Assembly: GCF_000203815.1 (NCBI RefSeq)
Contig: NW_004457703.1
Span: 372,001-436,000 of the forward strand
DNA from: Cavenderia fasciculata
Lineage: Eukaryota > Evosea > Eumycetozoa > Acytosteliales > Cavenderiaceae
Direction of reading: 5' to 3'
Length of the DNA: 64,000 bases
Shown: positions 24,860 through 36,800 of the stretch, piece by piece
How the letters are laid out: each line of letters starts with the position of its first letter
Numbering within the stretch: position 1 is the first letter of the stretch
Translations under genes and position numbers: made by a program
The notes under the pieces: model-generated
The model's input: the letters and a program-made list of their open reading frames with translations, nothing else
Database searches by the model: none
What the model was told of the DNA's origin: nothing

Positions 24860-27800
24860 TTAACAAGAATCACACCAAGAAAGTTCTAAATTATTATTTG
24901 GATCAAAGGTTGAACGACACTTTTGTTGATTAGAGTATGATGGATAAAGGTCTGTCACTGGGAAAGCACATGAATCTTGATAACACCAACCAAAGAGTGA
25001 AAGGTCGACAGTTCCCATTTGAATCTGCATTGTTTCTCCTCCCTCTGATCCGAGTTGTAGAGAACAACGAGTATCTGAGCTTTTTGAAAAGGCAAAGAAC
25101 ATCTTGTTAAAATCAGATACCGATGGGACTGGGAATGATGATATTGGCATTACAATATTTGAAGGGATATTGGAAAATACAAATCTTGATGCTTGGGGTT
25201 GAGAATATATATCAAACAAGAACTCTCCCAATTCGTTGGTCACAGTTTGTTGACCGAGATAGGTAACAGTGATACCAGACAAACCAACATATTGTTGTGC
25301 ACTTTGGACAATCACAACCTTTCCACCAATGGTTGTTTTTCTCTTGGCCAAACGTTCTTGAGGATAGACTTCTGCTGTTTGTCCTTGTAGAATGGTTACA
25401 GGGGACATGTCGTCGTAGGTACTGCCAAATTTGTATGCTGCTTGTATACCATACAACTTGGCAGTTGTTGGTACGAGAGAAGGTAGAGATTGGGTATTTC
25501 CACTTACAAGTGACGTTCCTGACAAGTAACAACCATCATGACCAGATTGAATACTTAAAAGGGTAGTAGACGCCCCTACAGAAGACGAGCCCCATTCACC
25601 AATGTAATATTTGACAAGCGATTGTTGTGATGATTGCTTTTTAAAAAGTATTAATGAGTAGCCATTGGATAGGATCTCGCCTGGTCGAAGGATTTGTCCT
25701 GGAACAAGATAACTTCCAGGCAAGAAGAATTGAGTGACCGAGGGGGCCATTGCATAACGACCCCAAATGATGTTTCCATACATATCGGTAAACAAAAGAG
25801 CCCACTCCAAACCGCTAAAAGTACCCTTGGGTGCTAAAAACAAGTATCGACCACGGAGTATAGGATTAATGTTGGATGGGAAAGATGGCAATGCACACTT
25901 GGGTGTAACAATAGAACCTTTTAGACAAAGATTATTTGGTGTGATTTCTAAAGCAACCGATGAGTCAGAAAAGATCGTTGAAGTTTCATAGGACCATACC
26001 TCTTGATTTAGCGACTCGACTGACAATCTCAGCCTCGTGGGCAGCCCTGAACTTGTGAGTTTTAGAAATTGGAAGCCGTTGCTAATAAAATTGCCTGTTT
26101 TTAGGGTGGGATTGGATTGGACATCGAGATAGGTAATACCGGTTGCCAAAAATGATGTTGTATAGAGATTAAAAGAGTATGGTCTTGTGTATGCCCATGT
26201 AAAGTTGCTTGTAGGCAGTCCAGTGGAATGATAAAAGATGCCTTGTGGATAAAGTGACAATACCTTGTTATTACTATTGGTGGCTGGTCTATTAAATTGA
26301 CCACACTGTAATTGCAAACCGGTACCCTTTAAACAAAGGCCAGTGTTGGTGACGACAGCGGTGTATGGCGCAATTAAGCTGTCTGGTAAAATAGTAGAGG
26401 AATTTAGAATATTTCCAGCACCGTCAAAGATTGATACTACCAACTTGTCGGTCACGGAAATCTCAGAATAACCAACTCGACTATCAACTGCTGATCTGAG
26501 TGTAGCAAGTGGTCCAATTGATTGACCTTGTTCTAGATAAACAGTGGGAGGACTTGGTGTTGGGTCATTATATGTGATGGTAAAGGTTCTATTGAGAATG
26601 ACATTGTTTACTTGGATAAACAATAATTGATTTCCGATACCCACAGGTGGAACAAAACATAATAATCGTTCACTACAAGCGATAGATGTTGAGAAATTTC
26701 CAATGTAGAGTGATTTATAAACACCCAATGGGAATGGATCGGTAAATTGATAATATTCTCCTTCTGTCTTGGTTGATATAGAGAACAACGTGTCGGGTGG
26801 TGCAATTTGAATTTGGGAGATTCCAAGTTTGGTAGGAATTGGAATAGAGGTACCATTTCTACTTGTGAGTGTAATAGGTTGTCCTGATGTTCCAAATAGG
26901 TACACTTGCATTTGAGTGTTGGATGTAGTAAAAGAGATGGGTCGGTTTATCCATCCCAACATTCCAATAAATGTGTTGGTGTAGTGACCAGGTGGAAGGA
27001 TCAGCTCTGCAGATTGGTTTACATGTCCAAAGGTAACAAGATTTGTCAGATCTTGATTTCTGCTGGTCTTGATCATTGGAACATTAAAAATAACATTATT
27101 TGTTAAATTGGCAACCAAATTAATGTTATTCAAAAGTGACATGGTTTCAGGATTCGTCGTGACTTGTATTCTAATACCTTGTGAACTACCCCAAACATAG
27201 GAATTGGTGTTTACGTTTGGAGTCAATTCGAGAGGTGATGAAAATCCAGCGACATATATTTGTACCTTTGAAGATAACAAATTGGGATTATAGGCAGACA
27301 GTGGAAGGTTGCCAGTTGGTGATGATATCGATTCAATGTAGAGATTGATTATAAATGTCTTTTGACTAATTGATACAAAGTTATTTTCACTAAACATAAC
27401 CAAACATTGGTCTGGAAATGAATAGGTTGTAATTCTATTGGCACATGCTTTGTTCAATGTACACCAACCAAAATCAGATAATCTAAAAGTACCAACATCC
27501 AAATATAATTTACTATTATCATTTGAATTTAAATAACCATAACAATTTCCTAAAGAACAAATAAATAAAAGAATATTAATAAATGATTTCTTTTCTTTCA
27601 TTTTTATATTTGTTTCTCTTTTACCTTTTTGATAAAGTGGAATATCTCTATTAAATCTAATTTGGTAGAGAGTCAATTCTGGAATTGGAGTATAGTATTG
27701 AGAAGGAATATTGATGAATTTAAGTTTCTCTGTCATCGATTGATGAGAACGAAGAGAAAAGAAACCTTTGGCGTCAGAGGTTGTAGATGATACACCAATC

Positions 27801-30800
27801 GAAACGGTGACACCCAAGAGTCCAACTTCATTTTGATCCATTATATTATTACGATTGAGATCAATGAAAACTTGACCTTGAATGAGATCTTGTAATAGTG
27901 GTGAGAATGAATGGTCAATAAAAGTGACATACGAAAAAGTGGCTATCTTTGATCGCGTTTCCAAAATGACACTGGATGTAGATGGTCTAAGACCCCAGTA
28001 TGAAAGAGTGGTTGTGATGGTAGATAGTTGAGTTGAGTCTTGATCGTTAAAACATTGAGGCGTTGTTCCAGACAAGAGTAGAATATTACCAATGCATTGC
28101 ACTTGAGACAAGAGGACCTTGTTTGGATGTCCTGGTGGTTCCCGGTAATATTTAATATATCCTGCAATTGCATCATAGACCATATAGACGAGACCATTGG
28201 TTAGGAACTGACCATTTCTGAGAGCTTGTCCTGCTACCATGTATGACCCAGGTAGCATTGAAAAACTTGAAGAGGGTCCATCATGTCTTGCCCAAACAAC
28301 ATGTCCGTTTGCATTTAGCATGAGAATCATCCAGTTGTATCCTTGAACATATCCAGTGGGAGCAACCAAGAAATAGCGACCTCCAAGTCCAGCGGTATAG
28401 GTACACCATTTTTTTACACCTGCACTATCGACTAAACATAGATCACCATCCGCATAGAAAACAAGTTTTTGTGCAGTAGGTGAATACGCGTATTGTTCCC
28501 ATACTTGATTGCGATTTTGATCTTTAAGGGTGAAACCATAGTTTTGTTGAACATAGATTGAATAGTAACCATTTCCAATAGTTTGAGTATCACTTAGAGT
28601 ATTTCTAGTTGGGTCGAGACAATCCAAATAACCAAGTCCTGATCCAAGAGGTCCATACATTGAATATTCTGTGATGGAAGCTCTAAACCTTGCCCATAAT
28701 ACTCTTCCCAATTCATCTTGAACCATTGCACCATCAGGATGAGTTGAGAAATATCTCATTGCCACACCTTCGATAAAGATGATTTTAGATGACCTAACCC
28801 AGTTTATAGAGAAAGAGGTGTTTGTCATGGTTACGTTAATTGGGTAAATTACGTTCGAGACAGAGTAACTATCAATAACAGTGGCAGTTTGATTTTCAAC
28901 TGATTCTATTGTAAAGGTTCGTGTTTTCATTAAAACATTTGTATATCGATAGTTGTCAATTGAAATAGAGCTTAACGTGCCAACATTGCTAAAGGTCATT
29001 GACAGTGTTTTGTTTGGACCAAAAGAATCGAGATAGGTTCCTGGTGCGGTGGGGACTGGATATCTAACTGGATAGGTAATGATATAGGTGGTGTACAATT
29101 GAATGTTTCCAGGTTGCAATTTGACGACCAATTGTCTGTCAGATGCAGGCAACGTTGGGAATAAACAAATGAGAACTTCTGAACACTTGAGTTGTACTCC
29201 TTCCAAATGTAGTGACAATGATCTAGAGGATTGGAATGGATTGGCAGGTAAACGAACATAACCACCTTCAGTTGGAACAATGGTATTGAATATATTCTTG
29301 TGGGCTACCTCTATACTGTAAATATCAGTATTTGTAGGGATTGTGAATACATTATTATTGGTTGTTCCAATGAATGGTCCAACCATAGACGAATCACTCT
29401 TGAATATCAATACTATCACATCTGGTGAAAAGGTAATGATTTTTCTTGCACGATTATTATTCCAAGATAGTCTTGTTAAAATGTCATTTTTGTAAACACC
29501 CATTGGCAGTGTAAGAACGGTATTTTGGACATCATACAATTCTACCATATATCCAATCACTGTCGGTTTGGTTGTGATTCCAATTTGAATGGCAGTTGAT
29601 GGAGGATTGGACGAATCAATCTTGATATGATTCATAATGGCATATTGATGCGATGATTGGGGTGGGGCAACAATCGATAATGTTGAAAGTTGACCAGGAA
29701 TATTGGGGACCGTAATGATTGCAATTGAAGAAGTAAGAGTTTCTAGTGAGATACTTCTGCCTTGATAAACAAACGACGTTCGAACCAACATTGGATAAGC
29801 GAGTGGTTGGAATACTCCAAAGGGCAGGCCTGTTCTAATAAAAAGATCGTCATACAGGTCGACTGTGATGTTGATACCTTCTATAATAGTAATAGTATTG
29901 TCACTATTATTCAATCGAATGCAATTAGGGGGCATTGATACCGATGTGATTGGGTATTGACAAGTTTGACCTTCTAAACACCATCCAGCATAATTTGAAA
30001 GGTTTATTATTCCTTCAACAAATTCAATTTGATTCGTGCCGGAAATTAAATATCCATTACATTTTAAATCTAAATAGTAGTAAAATAAATAAATAAAATA
30101 AAGAGTTAATAATTAATAAATGATCATTTAAATCTTTTCTTTTCTTTCTATTCTTACTGAGTTTTCTCAATGGAACATTGATAGAGGTATAAGAAGTAAA
30201 ATCCAATGAGGGAGAATCTCCTTGTGGATAGAATGCGACGGTTGATTGAGCGGGGTATTGAATTGTTGGACCAAAAACGTGAACTTTAAAAGCTTTGATT
30301 TGATTAAAACTATTTGTTTGCATTCTGTACCCAGTTAAAGTACTGATGGTATAGGACGATGGTACATTAAAAATTTCTAAATGAACTCCTGAAATGATTT
30401 TCTCACCAATTTCATAGATTCCATTAAGATTGGTATCGTGGAAAACCACACCCGATACATTAATCTTGGTAAGTGAAACTGGGTAGGGATTTAAAAGCCA
30501 GTCGTTGGTTTTGATGAATATTCTTGCCTTTGGTGAGATTGGTCCTAATCTTGGGATATTACAAACCCAATAACGGAGCTTTCCTAATAAATCTATTAGT
30601 TGGCATGCATACGAATTAATCTTTTCATTAACAGAAATGTATGGTGGAGTTGAACCAACAATATCAGGTATCGTTAAAGATTGTCCATAGGGGCTGAGTA
30701 CTACTCCTTGTAGGATTCCAAGTGGAGCTATTGTAATAGTAATGGGAGCTGGAGACAAATTGATGATGGTTGCTTGGGTATATGAATAGGTAATTGCTTG

Positions 30801-33800
30801 GTGCAAGATAGTAACAAGAGTGTTGGTGCCAATAGGAACAATCTTTGTTATGGGTGAGGTCATTTCAAGTGAGTAAGTACCAATTGGCAAGTTAACAACT
30901 CCATTACTCGTGGTCTCTATTTGAGTAGAGTGAGGATATTGTGATTTGTTGTAGTAAGCAATATAGATATCTTTTTGTTGGTTGACCACCGACATGGTAT
31001 TAAATTCAACAATAATGCTGCCATAGATATTAGTGTAGGTTGGAGAGGCCGACCCAGGTTTAATAGTGCAAACACTTTTAGCACAATTAAAATAACAAAC
31101 AGAACCACTACAATATCGTGCCGTATTTCCATCATAAACAATTGACGCCTGTGCACCTAAAATATTAGGTTCATTAACATCCAATCGTAAATTTAAATTT
31201 TTATCTTCATACAAATAGATACGAATAGTATTTGCTATAAATTAAAAAATAGTATAAACAGTTAGTTTCATGCGATTAATCCTTCAATAATTCTGTTTAA
31301 TTTTTGAGATACATACTGTAAAGATAAACTTGACCTGTAGTACTTGATATTAAAACAGTAGATCCATATGGAATACTGTAAGAATAGTTTAATTGACATT
31401 CCGTTGTAAAACACCAACCATACACTCCAACATTAATATTGGATTGAATATTTAAAGTTTCTTGATTGTAGGTGACCGTTCCAACGGTCAGAAGCTTTTG
31501 GAACCCACCAAAATTAAAGATATTAATACCACTGTTACTTTTTAAAGAGACCGAGAATGTATCTCTAGGGAATAATTTAGTGGATGTAAAAGCCTTGATT
31601 TTATAGTCTCCAGGTGGAATTCCAGCAAACATATACTCTGATGTTGTAGTGATTAATGATTGAGTAAATTGACCATCGGTTGATGTCAATGTAACTGTTA
31701 CTTGTGCACTGATGTTCAGGTCACCTTGTGAAAGCATATTATTATTATCTTGGTCGAGGTAGATACGTCCAACAATTGATACATCAAAATTGAACTTGTC
31801 AGATTCTTGTTCTTTGATAATGACAACGACACCTGTGGCCGATGCGACAAATGGAGAGGTACAAGTAACAATGTCGTTGGGTTTGAATACAGGAAGCTGA
31901 CATAATTGACTCTGCAAGTTAGAATATAAAACGACTGATGCACTTGTACCAATTAAACTTCCAACAAAGTTGTAACCTTTGATTGATAATTGGTTTCCTG
32001 TTAATTTAACAGCGCTGACTATAGATGGTGGTAAATAAGAAGCCAATATAGGTTTGGTGTTCCAAGGTGTCATTGTTTTTCCATTGATTGTTCCAGTGAG
32101 TGGAATATCTTTGCCAACACCAGCTGGAATGGTACATTCCATGAGGAGGTTAAATGGTTGACATTGTATTGGCTGTTGTAAGTAAAAGTTGATAGAGTCG
32201 ATATCATAAATAGATGATCCCAATGAATCACCTTGTATTCTCATTACTTGGCCACCAGAGGTATTGAATAGTTTTGGTGTGACGAAATCAACATAGGGAA
32301 TATCGTATGTTACTGGCATCGTAGCTGTTTGACCACCAACATTAACGACAATCTGGCTACTTCCACTACCTTTTGGTACGATAAAGGTAATCACTTCTGG
32401 TGAGTAGTCGAGAACTTGACACTTTTGTTTGTTGATTGTAACGTGTGGACCAAAATCACTGTTTTTCAATCCAAAATACTTTCCATACAAATAAATGGTT
32501 TCACCAACATGAACAGTGGTCGATGGACTGACTGAATGAATAATGGGTGGTCTAAAAGAGACCAATGATGTATCAATATTGGCTTTGTTTAGATTGGTGG
32601 TAGAGGTATACAAAGAGTTGGAGTTGGAGTTGGTGGATTGGATGGAAACGGTTCTATCAATACCAAAATCATTAGAGATTGACCGACAAATGACACGATC
32701 ATTTTGAATTGAAACAATGTCACAATCACTATCTCCAACCTTTACATTAATATTGAGAGCATTATTACCAAAATAGTTACCTGTTATGGTAATGAGATTT
32801 GATACTAATGTTGGGCTTTGAATACCGATTATTGTTGGTTGGAAATAGTTGAAATGGAATCGAGTGAGTCCAATCAGACCAGAGGATGAAGATGAAACAG
32901 TTGAAACGATATGGTTGTTTCCAATACCAGGTGGAACGATACATTGTAACATGGTCGTTGAAATGAATAGTGTTGATTGACAAATAGTTGATCCAATTTT
33001 AACTTTAGAGTTTGAATTAAAATGAATACCTCCTACGTTTATACTATAACCACCTACAGTAGATCCACTCAATGGCGTAACTGATGTGATAATATCTGTG
33101 GCTTGACGACAAATACCACTTGACAAGTCAAAATTTGGTAATTCAAAATTGATCTTTGTATTCTTTTGAATGTCACAGAGCTTGTTGTTAAGAGTTGAAA
33201 CCAAAAATCCTTCATCACCTCCGTTTTCCACTTCTGGAACAAAATATAATTCAAAATCTTTACCATATTTCTTTACCAATGTTGATGGATGTGATCTAAA
33301 TGAAACAAGTAACGTTGTGATTTGAACAATCGTTGATAATGATGCTATAAATTTGATACCAGATTGTGATGTACGAATATCAATATCAACACCATGTTGA
33401 TTTGAATTGATATTGTCAAGCATTTCGATAGCTCCAAGTGTTTGTGTATTTGAAAGAATGTCTACAAATAGAGTTTGAACACCTTGGTTTTTATCTTGAA
33501 TGTTGATCCATTGATCGAGAGCACCATTGAGATCCGAGTAATAAGTGCTTTGTACCGATCCAGATCCAACCAATTCTCTAGTGATACTGTCAACGTCATA
33601 GTTGTTTGGATAGTTTTCTGATAAAACTTTCAAGAGGTGAGCAATTGATGAACTGGTGGGGGAGGAAGAGGAGGATGAGGATAAAATGCGAGCATTTCCA
33701 GCAATTGGATTTGGTGCAGGTTGCAATAAACCTAATGTTCCAAATAAATCTCTATAACTCTTTAGAATATTCTCTTGTTTGGCATAAAACTTTTCAAAAT

Positions 33801-36800
33801 TATCAATTCCTTCATCTTGAACTCTTATAGTTGTTAGAGTTTTGAGAATCGAGTCAAAAGAAAGCAGCAATTGATTATCATTTAAAATTGTCCAAAATGC
33901 AGATGCCATCTTTAGATAATCATCAGATCTTTTGAAATGAATAAAAAAAAGGTTAATTAATTAGTCAATTATTTAAATTTGTTATCAACTTTTTTGATTG
34001 ACTTACAATTGACCTATATTTGCCAAGTCTTTACTTTGTGCTAAAACAAAACATGGGTTGAAACTGGTTACTGTGGATCCAACAGCTTGATTATGTAAAT
34101 ACCTTGTCAACGACAAAAGAATACCATTGACAAATGTTTTCTGAGAGTTTTGTTGTAGATTTCCATAAAGGCCATTTAATTGGGAAGGTTCTTGAATGGT
34201 TCTATTATGATAGTATGCAAGTAATAATAGATAGGTTTGTTCTTCTTGACAAATGTCGGTGTTTCCAACAACATTCAAAACAATCCCTCTATTTTGAGTA
34301 TCATAATGCGATATAGTGTTGGGTTGTGGTTGTTCGATGATATACTTGACTTTGGTCATACTTGGTAATTGCGATTGTACAAGTGAATTGAATTTTTGTT
34401 GAATTAACCAAGTGTGATGGATTCTTTGGTAATCAACAATATCAGAAATAGCGTACACATAGAGAGGGTGGGCATCAGGTGCTGAATGTGCGATTCGATT
34501 GGTTCGATAGTGCGATAATTGATAACAATCATGGTTGGGAGGGTTAGAGTTACATACTGAAGCAACCAAATCGTCATTTGCATAGTATTCGACTTTAAGC
34601 GCTTGTTTGGCTACAAGTTCTTCTGGCGGTGTAAAAAAGGGTGGTAGGATTGACAAGTTATCGGAAATTTGAGAGAAAGGAGTCTCTGCACCTGGAACAC
34701 CAAACCCTCTAGGTGAAATAGTAGTACGGAAGGCATTGTATGTAATTCTTTTTGTTCCGTGGAAATGGTGAGTTTCGTAAGGCGTCAGTTTGTATTCATC
34801 GAAATATCTTGGTGCTGGGGCTGGTTGGGTGACTTTATTTGAGACTGATTCATAAAGTACGACGGTCACTGGGTTTTGAAAGTTGGGAACAGTGTTTAAT
34901 TGAATATCCAATTCAACATTTGTTGATCTTACTACATGTTCATTTTCAGAGTGAGAAACTCCATACTCTATCAGCCTATTTGGAGCGGGATCAATAGGTG
35001 CAACTAGTTTATACTTGGTTACAGCTCTGTGAAATTGATCTACCAAAGTTGGAGCTTGGAAACAAAATGCTCCACCACCTCTTCCAGGCTAAATAATATA
35101 ATTATTAATCATTTAAAATAAAATAATTGTGTTAAAACTAATATTATGACTTTTTTTTTGATTTAATAATTACCTGAGCAAAAGCTCTGTTACTATCACC
35201 GACACAAAACCAGTCTCCAGTGTTACCACCTCTGGACGAAGGGAGAAAAGTGTAGGCAATCTTGGCATGGTCAGCGGAGTCTTTATGCTCTTCCATGTTG
35301 GGATAGACAATTTTTTGATAAACATTGACAATATATGGCGATGGGATCAAAGCTGAACCTTGTCTGAAAGTTTGAACAAATAGTTGTGTACCAAGAGTAC
35401 GAGCAGCATACTCCCACGTGTCGACACCACCAAATGGATAGCAATAACGATATTTCCAAGGGCTTGTAGATCCTTGGGTTTTATCGCATTGCTTGGGGTC
35501 ATCGGTATAAAATGTCAAAAAATGATCAATATTATTTTGGATCCTTGCTCTACTCTGGTGCAGATATTGAGTTGGGTAGTACGTTGGATTATCTGGGAAA
35601 TTTTTTGTGGGGTACCCAGTATTTTCTAAAACTGGATAAAGATTGGGTTGTGGGATGAGTGGGTTCTCGGATAATATTCGGGACATTGATGTTTTAGCAA
35701 AATACTTTCCGCCACCTGGTACGTCAAAGTTGGACAAACAAGTTGTAATCGTATCAGGATCACAATTCTATGAAAATAGGAAATTTGAATAAATTAAAAA
35801 GATATCCTGAGGCTTTGACGATCACATCGGATACTTACATTCAGATATGTTGGACCAGCGGTTTTGATATTAATCATTTTGGTAGATAGAGACTGAGCAC
35901 TAATCGAGTCCATATAGATGTTTGCATTGTTGATGATAATATAATCTGCAACTTTGTCCAGTTCAGCCAATCCAGCAAAAGGACGACAAAAATAATGTTG
36001 TCTTTTGGTTGATGATCCTAAAAACGCTGGTTTTTGGGGTGGCAGATTAAAATAATCAAGTGTTGGAAAAAGGGGAGTAGAGTGCCTAAGAAAGATTTAC
36101 GGAAAGATTAATTGGTTAATTATTTCTTTGCAACTGCTTGTAAATTAAAAATTGACTTACAAGACATGAACTCCATATACTTGATTATTATGTTCTTCCC
36201 ACTAGTCATAGTAGTAGTGGATTTTTTTTTTAAATAAATAATTGGATATGTAGGTTAATATTTTTTTGTATCTAACAGAATCTTCTTTGGTTAGAATATT
36301 TCTATTTATCTCTTACAATTACGAATCCTTTGGTATGGCCTTGTGTCTCACCTGAAGGTTTTTTATCATCTTGTGCTCCATTGGTTTGTCCTATAATTAA
36401 AAAAAATTAATATTTTGAAAACAATATTTTTTTTAAAGTATAAATATTTACTGAATTTTCCTACTCCATCATTGTAAAATATATAATTTGCTCCTGTATT
36501 CTTGGATTGTTCAAGTGTCTTGTACAGAGAATTATGTTCGATATCGGTATGAGTATTTAATGGAGAGAAAGATCTTAGATTCTGGTCGTCAGCATCAGCA
36601 TACAAATAATCGTCAGGGCGGGGACCATTTAGTAATCTAGGTATCAATCTATAATTGAACCACCATTTCTTTGGAAAATAGTCAAAGTGTTGACCATCAA
36701 TCGATGAACTGATAGATTGACCCAAACAAGAGACGACATGGACCATATAAGGAATATCAGATTGAACGACACCATCGATTGTAATTTGATGGAATGGAAC

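Noticed and set aside
24860-29935. A single uninterrupted open frame of 1691 codons in A2
   Set aside because: It fuses exons 15 and 16 across a 75-base intron with clear GT-AG ends; homologous introns in A1 and A3 are not multiples of three. It also misses the true start of exon 15 at 30069, which splices to exon 14.
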